Source: Sphingosinicella sp041621755 (GTDB lineage: Bacteria > Pseudomonadota > Alphaproteobacteria > Sphingomonadales > Sphingomonadaceae). Taken from it: a DNA stretch of 45,657 nt. Of this stretch, positions 18,584-26,178 are shown piece after piece. Below the pieces are notes generated by a model that saw only the letters and a list, made by a program, of their open reading frames with translations, ran no database searches and had not been told where the DNA came from. The number at the start of each line of letters is the position of its first letter. Position 1 is the first letter of the stretch. The DNA lies in contig JBFKAE010000006.1 of the NCBI GenBank assembly GCA_041621755.1, forward strand, positions 1-45,657. Direction: 5' to 3'. The translations under genes were made by a program, and so were the position numbers.

Positions 18584-18599
18584 TGTAAATTTTTCTACA
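18584..18599. promoter_or_regulatory. Candidate operator between scoA and the histidine phosphatase gene
   Basis: A near-perfect inverted repeat, TGTAAA-tttt-TCTACA (five of six positions pair), lies in the AT-rich part of the divergent spacer. It is 75 bases ahead of scoA and 14 bases ahead of the phosphatase ATG. It is the sort of site bound by small dimeric repressors. No regulator is encoded next to it. Confidence 0.35.
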
Positions 18600-18612
18600 T
18601 TAGGCTGCGATC

Positions 18613-19254
18613 ATGCACCCGACGCTCTTTCTCGCACGTCACGCGGAAACCGTGTTTAACGCCGCTGCACGCATGCAGGGGCATATGGGGCATACGCCGC
18701 TGACCCGTAATGGCATCCGTCAGGCCGAAGATATGGGGCAGGCGTTAAGGGCCGCGCTCGGGCCAAGGCCCGACATAGATATCTGGGCATCGAAATCGGG
18801 GCGTACGCTGCAGACGGCAAGCATCATTGTCGAACATCTGGAGTGCGGTTTTTTCAAGATTCGTCAGGATGAGCGCCTGCTGGAAATTGATGTCGGCGCC
18901 TGGGAAGGGCGCAGCTATGCGGAGATTGTCGCCGAAACCGGCCCGATCATGTGCGCCGAGCGGCGGCTGTTTTCCGCGCGTCCACCCGGTGGAGAATGGT
19001 ATCCCGATATCGCGGCACGGGTGAAAAGCTGGCTTGACGAGCTTGACCCGTCGCGCCCGGCACTTGTTATCAGCCACGGCATCACCGCGCGCGTCTTGCG
19101 GGGCAGCCTTATCGGCGGCGAACCCATTGAAAAGGACTGCGTGCCGCTTGCAGAGGACGCCCCACAGGGCACGGTGTTCAAGATCGAAAACGGCGTGGAA
19201 AGCGTGATTCATGTCGGCCACGGCTCGGTCGACGGCAAGGCCAAGGCGTTTTAG
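18613..19254 (+). CDS. Histidine phosphatase superfamily protein (phosphoglycerate-mutase-like)
   Basis: Phosphomonoesterase of the branch-1 histidine phosphatase superfamily. The N-terminal LARHAET motif supplies the phospho-accepting His10 and Arg9. A second catalytic pair is seen as VISHG (His155), and the acid-base glutamate is probably in RLLEIDVGAWEG (Glu91 or a neighbour). The length of 213 aa is too short for dPGM glycolytic enzymes, so a phosphatase such as a CobC- or GpmB-like enzyme is likelier; the true substrate is unknown. It starts at ATG 18613 with no clear ribosome site and is followed 60 bases later by rlmN. Confidence 0.85.
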   Translation: MHPTLFLARHAETVFNAAARMQGHMGHTPLTRNGIRQAEDMGQALRAALGPRPDIDIWASKSGRTLQTASIIVEHLECGFFKIRQDERLLEIDVGAWEGRSYAEIVAETGPIMCAERRLFSARPPGGEWYPDIAARVKSWLDELDPSRPALVISHGITARVLRGSLIGGEPIEKDCVPLAEDAPQGTVFKIENGVESVIHVGHGSVDGKAKAF

Positions 19255-19301
19255 CGCAGGCGATTGTTGAACGACTGCTGGTCAAATCCTCGCAAAACCA
19301 C

Positions 19302-19307
19302 TACATT
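19302..19307 (+). promoter_or_regulatory. Possible -10 box placing the rlmN start at or next to +1
   Basis: TACATT lies seven bases before the rlmN ATG at 19315. If used as a -10 box, transcription would start at or one base before the ATG, giving a leaderless mRNA. This agrees with the absence of any Shine-Dalgarno sequence. The -35 region is not convincing. A closely similar stretch (CCACTACAATTG) precedes cfa. Confidence 0.25.
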
Positions 19308-19314
19308 GCGGGCC

Positions 19315-20529
19315 ATGCACACACCGGCAATGACCATAGCTGGCGGCAATAGCCCCGTACCCGTCCCGCGCGCGCCGCATGCGCGTGCCGATGGGCGTAT
19401 TGACCTTGTCGGGCTCGACAAGGCCGAGATTCGCGCGGCGCTGATCGAAGCGGGCATAGCCGAAAAGCAGGCGCGCATGCGCAGCACGCAGATCTGGCAC
19501 TGGATTTATCATCGCGGTGTCACCGATATTGCCGCCATGACCGACATTGCCAAGGACATGCGGGCGTTGCTTGAAACCCGCTTTGTCGTCGGACGCCCAG
19601 AGGTCGTCACCGCGCAATTGTCGACCGATGGCACGCGCAAATGGCTGCTGCGCACTGACGATGGCAATGAATATGAAATGGTGTTCATTCCCGACGCCGA
19701 TCGCGGCACATTGTGCGTTTCCAGTCAGGTCGGCTGCACGCTCAACTGCCGCTTTTGCCATACAGGCACGATGAAGCTGGTGCGGAACCTGACCGCGGGC
19801 GAGATTGTCGGGCAGATCATGCTGGCGCGCGATTCGCTTGGCGAATGGCCGCAGGCTGGCGAGCATATGACCGGCGAAGCGCGGATGCTGTCCAACATCG
19901 TCATGATGGGCATGGGCGAACCGCTTTACAATTTTGATGCGCTCAAAAAAGGTCTGAAGATCGTCATGGACGATACCGGCCTTGCGCTCTCGCGTCGCCG
20001 CATCACGCTCTCGACATCGGGCGTCGTGCCGATGATCAAGCGTGCGGGCGAAGAGATCGGCGTCAATCTTGCCGTGTCGCTGCACGCGGTCACCAAAGAG
20101 GTGCGCGACGAGATTGTGCCGCTCAACAGGAAATACGGCATTGAAGAGCTGCTCGAAGCCTGCGCCGCCTATCCCGGGGCAAACAATGCCCGGCGCATCA
20201 CGTTTGAATATGTCATGCTGAAGGACAAGAATGACAGCGCGGAGGATGCGCGCGAGCTTGTTCGGCTGATCAAGAAATACAAGCTGCCTGCAAAGGTGAA
20301 CCTGATCCCGTTCAACCCCTGGCCGGGCGTTGCTTATGAATGCAGCGATGATCAGACCATCGCGCAGTTTTCCGACATCATCTTTCGCGCCGGCATCTCC
20401 GCGCCGATCAGGACACCGCGCGGGCGCGATATCATGGCGGCCTGCGGGCAGTTGAAAAGCGAAAGCGAAAAGCTGTCGCGGGCAGAGCTTGATCGTATTG
20501 CGGCGGAAAAACAGGCCGCGCTCGGCTAA
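19315..20529 (+). CDS. rlmN: Dual-specificity 23S rRNA A2503 / tRNA A37 C2-methyltransferase RlmN
   Basis: Radical SAM methyltransferase that makes 2-methyladenosine at A2503 of 23S rRNA and at position 37 of some tRNAs. Counted from the ATG at 19315, the [4Fe-4S]-binding CxxxCxxC is Cys141, Cys145 and Cys148 (in GCTLNCRFCHTG). The two methyl-carrier/resolving cysteines typical of RlmN are expected at Cys134 and Cys377 (RDIMAACGQL). Presence of both argues for RlmN and against Cfr only loosely, as both share them. Length is 404 aa. The frame opens at a TTG at 19264, but that adds a low-complexity tail, so I prefer ATG 19315. No Shine-Dalgarno sequence is visible; see the possible leaderless promoter. 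Confidence 0.93.
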   Translation: MHTPAMTIAGGNSPVPVPRAPHARADGRIDLVGLDKAEIRAALIEAGIAEKQARMRSTQIWHWIYHRGVTDIAAMTDIAKDMRALLETRFVVGRPEVVTAQLSTDGTRKWLLRTDDGNEYEMVFIPDADRGTLCVSSQVGCTLNCRFCHTGTMKLVRNLTAGEIVGQIMLARDSLGEWPQAGEHMTGEARMLSNIVMMGMGEPLYNFDALKKGLKIVMDDTGLALSRRRITLSTSGVVPMIKRAGEEIGVNLAVSLHAVTKEVRDEIVPLNRKYGIEELLEACAAYPGANNARRITFEYVMLKDKNDSAEDARELVRLIKKYKLPAKVNLIPFNPWPGVAYECSDDQTIAQFSDIIFRAGISAPIRTPRGRDIMAACGQLKSESEKLSRAELDRIAAEKQAALG

Positions 20530-20577
20530 GTTCAGAGCGCCGTTATCCGGGTGTTCGCGACGTATTCCAAAAGCCAC

Positions 20578-20583
20578 TACAAT
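20578..20583 (+). promoter_or_regulatory. Possible -10 box upstream of the cfa-like gene
   Basis: TACAAT, five of six matches to the TATAAT consensus, lies 17 bases before the ATG at 20601. It is embedded in CCACTACAATTG, which repeats, with one base less, the CCACTACATTG found just before rlmN. The -35 is weak (TTCGCG at about 18 bases). A transcript starting here would have a leader of roughly 11 bases. Confidence 0.3.
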
Positions 20584-20600
20584 TGGCTACAAGTCCGTCT

Positions 20601-21824
20601 ATGAAATTTCTCGACAGCATGCTGAAAAAGCTTGTGAAAGACGGTGAACTCACCGTGACGACCGCCAGTCGCAGGGTTTACCATTATGGTAAGCCGCACC
20701 CCGATCTTGCGCCTGTGGCTGCGCATTTTACGGATAAATGGACGCCGCTGCGCATCGCGATGAACCCGGCGCTTGCCGCTGCTGAAGCCTATATCGATGG
20801 CAGGATGCAGTTTGCCGAAGGCGATATCGCGGACCTGCTGACCATCGTGGCGCACAATGCGCGTTGGTCGGACACCAATCCGTTTCGCATGAAATTGTGG
20901 CGTACGCAGCAACTGGCCGCAAAATTCTACCAGCTTAATTACCGGCGCACGGCCAAGCGGAATGTGGCGCATCATTACGACCTGTCGGACCGGCTGTACG
21001 ATCTTTTCCTTGATACGGACCAGCAATATAGCTGCGCCTATTACCGCGCGGACGATGTCAGCCTTGAACAGGCGCAGGTCGACAAAAAGGCGCATATCGC
21101 CGCCAAGCTCAACTTGCAGCCGGGGCAAAAAGTCCTCGACATTGGGTGTGGCTGGGGTGGCATGGCGCTTTATCTCAACCGCATTGCCGATGTTGACGTC
21201 ACCGGCGTCACATTGTCGGAACGGCAGCTTGCCGTTGCCCGCCGCCGTGCGGAGGAGGCAGGCGTTGCAGATCGCGTGCGCTTTGAGCTCATCGATTATC
21301 GCGACATTGAGGGGCAGTTTGACCGGATCGTTTCGGTCGGCATGTTCGAACATGTAGGCCTGCCCAATTACCGGACATTTTTCAGCCGCGTGCGCGAGCT
21401 TTTGACCCCCGATGGCGTTGCGCTGCTGCATACGATTGGCCGCGCCGACGGGCCAGGGGCGACCGACCCCTTTACCGCCAAATATATATTTCCCGGCGGC
21501 TATTCACCGGCGCTTTCAGAAATTATTCCCCATATCGAACGCGAAATGCTGTGGATCACCGACATCGAGGTGCTGCGCTTGCATTATGCCAAGACGCTTG
21601 ACCAATGGCTGGAACGCGCAAAAGCCGCCAAGGCCGATATTGTTGATCTTTATGACGAGCGCTTTTTTCGGCTGTGGACATTTTACCTTGCCGCGGCGCG
21701 TGGCGCGTTTCGTTACGACGGCCATGTCAATTTCCAGATCCAGCTCAGCCGCAGCCGCCATGCCCTGCCAATCACCCGCGATTATATGGCCGAGGCCGAG
21801 GCGCGCTATCTGGACGCCAGTTGA
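20601..21824 (+). CDS. cfa: Cyclopropane-fatty-acid-phospholipid synthase-like methyltransferase
   Basis: SAM-dependent enzyme that adds a methylene bridge across double bonds of membrane phospholipid acyl chains, or a related lipid methyltransferase. The N-terminal 120 residues form the lipid-binding part. The SAM motif I is VLDIGCGWGGMALYL (near residue 180), and VSVGMFEHVGLPNYRTFF and LHTIGR near residue 275 are conserved in the CFA family. Length is 407 aa. I take ATG 20601 (MKFLDSMLKKL) over a TTG 18 bases upstream. Its TGA overlaps the TTG start of the next gene, an acyltransferase, which is consistent with a membrane-lipid operon. Confidence 0.88.
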   Translation: MKFLDSMLKKLVKDGELTVTTASRRVYHYGKPHPDLAPVAAHFTDKWTPLRIAMNPALAAAEAYIDGRMQFAEGDIADLLTIVAHNARWSDTNPFRMKLWRTQQLAAKFYQLNYRRTAKRNVAHHYDLSDRLYDLFLDTDQQYSCAYYRADDVSLEQAQVDKKAHIAAKLNLQPGQKVLDIGCGWGGMALYLNRIADVDVTGVTLSERQLAVARRRAEEAGVADRVRFELIDYRDIEGQFDRIVSVGMFEHVGLPNYRTFFSRVRELLTPDGVALLHTIGRADGPGATDPFTAKYIFPGGYSPALSEIIPHIEREMLWITDIEVLRLHYAKTLDQWLERAKAAKADIVDLYDERFFRLWTFYLAAARGAFRYDGHVNFQIQLSRSRHALPITRDYMAEAEARYLDAS

Positions 21825-22579
21825 GCCGACGTCCGCTCGGGCTTGGGAAAGCCACAATCGCGCTGGCTGCTGCCGCGACGCTGGTGCCACCCTGGTTGCT
21901 GCTTGATCCACGTGGCGCGAGGGCCAAAGCGTTCGAGCGGCGTTTCCATCGCTGGATCGCGCGTGGCTTTGGCCTTGAACCGCAAATTTCGGGTACCCCC
22001 GGCGGACCCGGCACCTTACTGGTCGCGAACCACATCAGCTGGGCCGATATCGTCAGCATCGCGGCGATTCTCGATACGGATTTCGTCGCGAAAGCCGATG
22101 TTGCGCGCTATCCGGCGCTCGGACGACTTGCCGATCGCACGGGCACGATCTTTGTCGACCGCGACAGGCGCACGCAGGCCGGGACGCAAATGGCGCGAAT
22201 CCGCGAACGACTGGATGCTGGTCGGCGCGTTCTGATGTTTCCCGAAGGCACGACATCGGATGGCAGCAGATTGCTGCCATTTCGTTCAAGCCTGTTTGCC
22301 GCAGCCGATACCGCACGCGGCGTACAGCCGGTGACGCTCAGCTATACCGGTCATGGGGGATCAGGCATCAGTGCAGCGACGCTTTCGGAAATTGCCTGGG
22401 TCGGCGATCAGGGGATGTTGCCGAATGCCGCCGCACTTGCGCGCATCAAGGCGGGCATTTCAATCCACTTTCACGACCCGGTCGATCCCGCCGCTTTCAC
22501 GACACGCAAAGCGTTGGCCGATTACTGCCGCGATGTCATTGCCACGCATTATGCGGCGCGTCTGACTCTTATAGCATAG
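21821..22579 (+). CDS. plsC: 1-acyl-sn-glycerol-3-phosphate acyltransferase-like protein (PlsC family)
   Basis: Membrane-associated acyltransferase that acylates lysophosphatidic acid or a related lipid. The catalytic HX4D appears as NHISWAD (about residue 66), followed by the substrate-binding FPEGTTSDG (near residue 142), the two hallmark motifs of the PlsC family. The open frame extends upstream into cfa, but the natural start is TTG 21821. It overlaps the cfa TGA (TTGA) and gives a 252-residue protein starting before a hydrophobic stretch (ALAAAATLVPPWLLL), which is the normal PlsC size. PlsC-family membership is certain; which lysolipid it uses is not. Confidence 0.87.
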   Translation: MSRRPLGLGKATIALAAAATLVPPWLLLDPRGARAKAFERRFHRWIARGFGLEPQISGTPGGPGTLLVANHISWADIVSIAAILDTDFVAKADVARYPALGRLADRTGTIFVDRDRRTQAGTQMARIRERLDAGRRVLMFPEGTTSDGSRLLPFRSSLFAAADTARGVQPVTLSYTGHGGSGISAATLSEIAWVGDQGMLPNAAALARIKAGISIHFHDPVDPAAFTTRKALADYCRDVIATHYAARLTLIA

Positions 22580-22630
22580 GTCCTGACCCTAGCGCAGTGC
22601 GATGGATTTGAGGGGCTGGATCGAAAAGGA

Positions 22631-22664
22631 AAAGGGCCGACGATTGGGAAGACGTCAGCCCTTT
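22631..22664 (-). terminator. Intrinsic terminator of the EF-hand gene
   Basis: On the minus strand AAAGGGCTGACG (22664-22653) pairs over its full 12 bases with CGTCGGCCCTTT (22642-22631), one pair being G-U, with a ten-base loop and U-rich sequence after it. It lies 52 bases past the EF-hand stop. On the plus strand the same bases leave a C/A mismatch, so it works best for the minus-strand transcript, though it could also stop readthrough from plsC. Confidence 0.75.
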
Positions 22665-22716
22665 CCGGCAAAGCGTGGCGACCGGCAGGGGGGAACCGGC
22701 CGCCACCTTTGGCGCG

Positions 22717-23292
22717 CTAGTGAGCGCGCATGGCTTTATAGGCAGCGCGGCGTTCGTCGCTGGTCAGCGTGCCGTCCTTGTTCGTGTCTGCTGCATCAAA
22801 GCGCTTGAGCGCGGTTTCGCGGGCCTCGGCCAGCGACACGCTTCCATCCTTGTTGGCGTCGTGCATTTCAAACCAGCGTTTGCCGCCGTCCTTCATCATA
22901 TGACCACGGTGCATGCCCATGCCATGACCTTCGCCATTTTTGGCTGATTCATGACGTTTTTTACGCATTTCCTGACGCATTTCATGCATGGCGTTCCATT
23001 CCGCCTTGCTCAACTGGCCATTTTTGTCAGTGTCGAGTTTGGTGAACATTTCGTCATGATGTTTTGCCATTTTGGCGCGCATTTCAGCTTTGTGGGCTTC
23101 GAGCCGGGCTTCGAACTCGGCTGTTGTTATCTTGCCGTCCTTATTGGCGTCGCCCGCTGCGAATTTTTCCGCGACCTTGGCCTCGACCTCGGCGCGGGTC
23201 ATATCCTTGCCGGGGCCTTCGTGGTGGCGGGCAAGCGCCGGAACCGCGAGCAGGGCGAGTGCGGATACGCCAAATACCAGTGTTTTCTTCAT
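22717..23292 (-). CDS. Secreted EF-hand calcium-binding protein with a His/Met-rich insert
   Basis: Periplasmic or exported calcium-binding protein of unknown role. A signal peptide of about 21 residues (MKKTLVFGVSALALLAV, cleaved after ALA) is followed by four EF-hand loops starting at Asp48 (DANKDGKITTAE), Asp87 (DTDKNGQLSKAE), Asp145 (DANKDGSVSLAE) and Asp169 (DTNKDGTLTSDE). All keep the Asp-x-Asp/Asn-x-Asp/Asn-Gly frame and a terminal acidic residue. The stretch between loops two and three (about 110-135) is rich in His, Met and Gly (GHGMGMHRGHMM), which might bind a transition metal. The ATG at 23292 is preceded by GAGGAG at workable spacing. It is divergent from argG and has its own terminator downstream. 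Confidence 0.87.
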   Translation of the reverse strand: MKKTLVFGVSALALLAVPALARHHEGPGKDMTRAEVEAKVAEKFAAGDANKDGKITTAEFEARLEAHKAEMRAKMAKHHDEMFTKLDTDKNGQLSKAEWNAMHEMRQEMRKKRHESAKNGEGHGMGMHRGHMMKDGGKRWFEMHDANKDGSVSLAEARETALKRFDAADTNKDGTLTSDERRAAYKAMRAH

Positions 23293-23429
23293 CTCTCATA
23301 CTCCTCAATGATCGAAAAGTCGTTTGAACCTTGTCTGCTATACGCAGAGACTTGCCGCTCTCCCTTGAATCTCGCGTGCATCAATGCGACAGGCGCGCAG
23401 CAAGTCATGTAAACAGAGGATTCGCGGCA

Positions 23430-24644
23430 ATGTCGGACGTCAAAAAAGTGGTACTCGCCTTTTCAGGGGGACTGGATACCAGCGTCATCCTGAAATGGCT
23501 GAAAATCACCTATAATTGCGAGGTCGTGACCTTTACCGCCGATCTTGGTCAGGGCGAGGAACTGGAACCGGCGCGCGAAAAAGCCGTTCTGATGGGCACA
23601 AAGCCCGAACATATTTTTATCGACGACCTGCGCGAAGAATTTGTGAAAGATTATGTCTTCCCGATGATGCGCGCCAATGCGCTTTACGAGGGGCTTTATC
23701 TGCTCGGCACGTCGATTGCGCGCCCGCTGATCGCCAAGCGTCAGATCGAAATCGCGCGGCAGGTCGGCGCCGACGCTGTCAGTCACGGTGCGACCGGCAA
23801 AGGCAATGACCAGGTCCGTTTCGAACTTGGCTATTATGGCCTTAACCCCGACATCAAGGTGATTGCTCCGTGGCGCGAGTGGGATTTGAATTCGCGCACG
23901 AAACTGATTGAATTTGCCGAAGCGCACCAGATTCCGATCCCGCGCGACAAGCGCGGCGAAGCGCCGTTTTCAACCGACGCCAACATGCTGCACACTAGTT
24001 CGGAAGGCAAAGTCCTTGAAGATCCGTGGGAAGAGGTGCCGGACTATGTCTACAGCCGCACGATCAACCCCGAAGACGCGCCGGATACGCCCGAATATAT
24101 CACCATCGATTTCGAGCGTGGCGATGCTGTTGCCATTAATGGCGAAGGCATGTCGCCCGCGACGCTGCTGGCCAAGCTTAATGACTATGGGCGGGTGCAT
24201 GGTATCGGTCGTCTCGACCTCGTCGAAAATCGCTTTGTCGGCATGAAATCGCGCGGCATGTACGAAACGCCGGGCGGCACGATCCTGCACATTGCGCATC
24301 GCGGCGTTGAGCAGCTGACGCTCGACCGGGGTGTGGCGCATTTGAAGGATGAGCTTGCACCGCGCTATGCCGAACTCGTCTATAATGGTTTCTGGTTCTC
24401 GCCCGAGCGTGAAATGCTGCAGGCCGCCATCGATCACAGCCAGCAGGACGTGACCGGCACGGTCCGCCTGAAGCTGTACAAGGGCAATGCCATCATCGTC
24501 GGGCGCAAGTCGCCGGTCAGCCTCTATTCCGAAAGGGTCGTGACGTTTGAAGATGATGCCGGGGCCTATGACCAGCGCGATGCCGAAGGCTTTATCAAGC
24601 TGAACGCGCTGCGTCTGCGTCTGCTCGGGCGGCGCGGCGCTTAA
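23430..24644 (+). CDS. argG: Argininosuccinate synthase
   Basis: ATP-dependent ligation of citrulline and aspartate to argininosuccinate, the seventh step of arginine synthesis. The N-terminal ATP-pyrophosphatase P-loop is AFSGGLDTSVILKWL (residues about 9-23), and HGATGKGNDQVRFELG near residue 120 is a second family signature. Length is 404 aa. The frame is open 99 bases further upstream, but ATG 23430 has AGAGGA nine bases ahead and yields the canonical N-terminus. The gene stands alone; the upstream EF-hand gene is divergent. Confidence 0.97.
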   Translation: MSDVKKVVLAFSGGLDTSVILKWLKITYNCEVVTFTADLGQGEELEPAREKAVLMGTKPEHIFIDDLREEFVKDYVFPMMRANALYEGLYLLGTSIARPLIAKRQIEIARQVGADAVSHGATGKGNDQVRFELGYYGLNPDIKVIAPWREWDLNSRTKLIEFAEAHQIPIPRDKRGEAPFSTDANMLHTSSEGKVLEDPWEEVPDYVYSRTINPEDAPDTPEYITIDFERGDAVAINGEGMSPATLLAKLNDYGRVHGIGRLDLVENRFVGMKSRGMYETPGGTILHIAHRGVEQLTLDRGVAHLKDELAPRYAELVYNGFWFSPEREMLQAAIDHSQQDVTGTVRLKLYKGNAIIVGRKSPVSLYSERVVTFEDDAGAYDQRDAEGFIKLNALRLRLLGRRGA

Positions 24645-24693
24645 AGCAAGCCTTAACCACAAACGCCTATTCTGCCTGTAACCAATTTTGGAC

Positions 24694-25794
24694 ATGGGCG
24701 GGGAACGCGTGAAAACCGATATCGGGGAAATCCGGGCTGCAAGCTTCATCCTGGCGGTTGTCATGCTCTATATGGCGCTCGTGCTTGGGTCGGGTCTCAT
24801 CCCTGTTGATCAGTTTGCGGGCCTCGTCACGATCTACATAAAATCGCTGGGCTCGCTTGGCATTGTTGCCGCTGCCCTGTCGTTGATCGGTCTTTGCGTG
24901 GTGAGAGGTGTGCGCGAACGTGCCGCGCCGCCGCCATTTCCGATCATTCGCCAATTTATCGCCGGACGCTGGCAGCGCGATCGCATGTTGAGTGTGATTG
25001 CGCCGATCGTTGTGTGCACGGTCACGCTGGCATCGTTCAACGCTTTCAAGCAGCTCGTCCTGCCTGCCGCCGGATTCCATTTCGATCCGCTGTTCGCCGA
25101 TCTTGATCGCGCCTTGTTCCTTGGCAACGACCCGTGGATGGTGAGCCATGCCGTGTTTGGTTCGAACGCGGCGACGCGCTTTATCGACACGGCCTATCAC
25201 GGCTGGTTCGTGCCGATGACGCTTGGCATCATCGTTTGCGCGTTTCTTGCCGGTCGGGCGGAATTGCGCTTTCAATATGTCGCAAGCTATGCGTTCAGCT
25301 GGATCATCATCGGTTCGGTTCTGGCATTTTTGCTGCCAGCCGCAGGGCCGTGCTTCTATGGCGATTTTGCCGGATCGACGACACGCTTTGCGCCGCTCAT
25401 GCGTGCGCTTGCCGAGGTCAATGCGGCCGTTGTGGCCGATGGCGACGGCGGGCTTTCCGCGCTGCGCAATCAACAATTGCTGATCGGCCATTTCGGCTCG
25501 GGCAAGCTTGCGCTTGGCGGCGGCATTTCCGCAATGCCTTCGATGCACATTGCGCTCGCCATGCTGTTCGCGCTTGGCGCCTGGCGCCTGTCGCGCCCAT
25601 TTGGCGTTTTCATGTGGGGCTATGCGGTGCTGATCTGGATCGGATCGATCCATCTTGGCTGGCACTATGCGATTGACGGTCTGGTCTCGGCGCTGCTTGC
25701 AGTCGCGATCTGGAAGGCCACGGGCTATATTGGTCGGGCGCTTTTGTACGGCAGGACGTCGCGATCCGTGTCGGTCGCCGTCCCCGCGGAATGA
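24694..25794 (+). CDS. PAP2/AUR1-like integral membrane phosphatase or phosphotransferase
   Basis: Multi-pass membrane enzyme of the PAP2 superfamily. The C-terminal half carries the two catalytic regions SAMPSMHIALA (with the Ser-x3-His of PAP2 motif 2) and HLGWHYAIDGL (His and Asp of motif 3). Upstream is AGPCFYGDF, resembling the GPxxYG region of AUR1-type inositol phosphorylceramide synthases. Eight to nine hydrophobic segments are apparent in 366 residues. In an organism that probably makes sphingolipids it may transfer a phospho-headgroup to ceramide or dephosphorylate a lipid carrier; the sequence does not decide. The start is ATG 24694 or GTG 24709, the latter with GGGGA close upstream. 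It converges on GtrA with six bases between stops. Confidence 0.75.
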   Translation: MGGERVKTDIGEIRAASFILAVVMLYMALVLGSGLIPVDQFAGLVTIYIKSLGSLGIVAAALSLIGLCVVRGVRERAAPPPFPIIRQFIAGRWQRDRMLSVIAPIVVCTVTLASFNAFKQLVLPAAGFHFDPLFADLDRALFLGNDPWMVSHAVFGSNAATRFIDTAYHGWFVPMTLGIIVCAFLAGRAELRFQYVASYAFSWIIIGSVLAFLLPAAGPCFYGDFAGSTTRFAPLMRALAEVNAAVVADGDGGLSALRNQQLLIGHFGSGKLALGGGISAMPSMHIALAMLFALGAWRLSRPFGVFMWGYAVLIWIGSIHLGWHYAIDGLVSALLAVAIWKATGYIGRALLYGRTSRSVSVAVPAE

Positions 25795-25800
25795 CCGCGA

Positions 25801-26178
25801 TCAGCGGTTGAAGGCGAAAAACCTGTAACCGGCGAAATTGGCAAACATGGCTGCAAGTGTCGCCAGTGAAAAGGCCGCATATGTCGGCAGTCCGGTATAG
25901 GTCAGTCCTGAAAAAACCAGGGCATTGACCGCCATGCCGCCAAGCGAGGCGAGCACATATCGACCATATTCCTGCCAGCTTGGCTGCTGCTGCTGGGCAA
26001 ATGTCCAGCGGCGGTTGCAAGCCCAGGTGTAGGTGACGGCAAGGCCAAGCACGGGGAACTGCGCGATATAGGGTGACAGTCCGATGCGCGTCAGGATTTC
26101 AAGGCTGGCGAGCCCGATCAGAAAGGCGCTGCCGCCCACGATGAGGAAGCGCCCTGCCTGTCGGCTGAGCACCGACAT
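25801..26178 (-). CDS. GtrA family small membrane protein
   Basis: Four-helix membrane protein of the GtrA family, proposed to flip or help present polyprenyl-phosphate-linked sugars in the membrane. Conserved features are FLIVGGSAFLIGLASLEIL in helix 1, the Asn-Arg-x-Trp-x-Phe motif (NRRWTFA) after helix 2, and NFAGYRFFAF at the C-terminus. Length is about 125 aa, typical. The start is ATG 26178, sharing one base with the stop of the upstream glycosyltransferase (TGATG); a GTG three bases earlier would make a GTGA overlap instead. Coupling to a GT2 enzyme fits a flippase/transferase pair. Confidence 0.87.
   Translation of the reverse strand: MSVLSRQAGRFLIVGGSAFLIGLASLEILTRIGLSPYIAQFPVLGLAVTYTWACNRRWTFAQQQQPSWQEYGRYVLASLGGMAVNALVFSGLTYTGLPTYAAFSLATLAAMFANFAGYRFFAFNR

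Noticed and set aside
19282..20577. 431-codon frame antisense to rlmN
   Set aside because: Shadow of rlmN, whose cysteine motifs are complete; no domain on the antisense strand.
21674..21820. N-terminal extension of the PlsC frame into cfa
   Set aside because: The extra residues are a Pro/Arg-rich shadow of cfa; the TTG overlapping the cfa stop gives a normal-length acyltransferase.
23331..23429. N-terminal extension of argG
   Set aside because: AGAGGA nine bases before ATG 23430 and the canonical argG N-terminus show that translation starts there.
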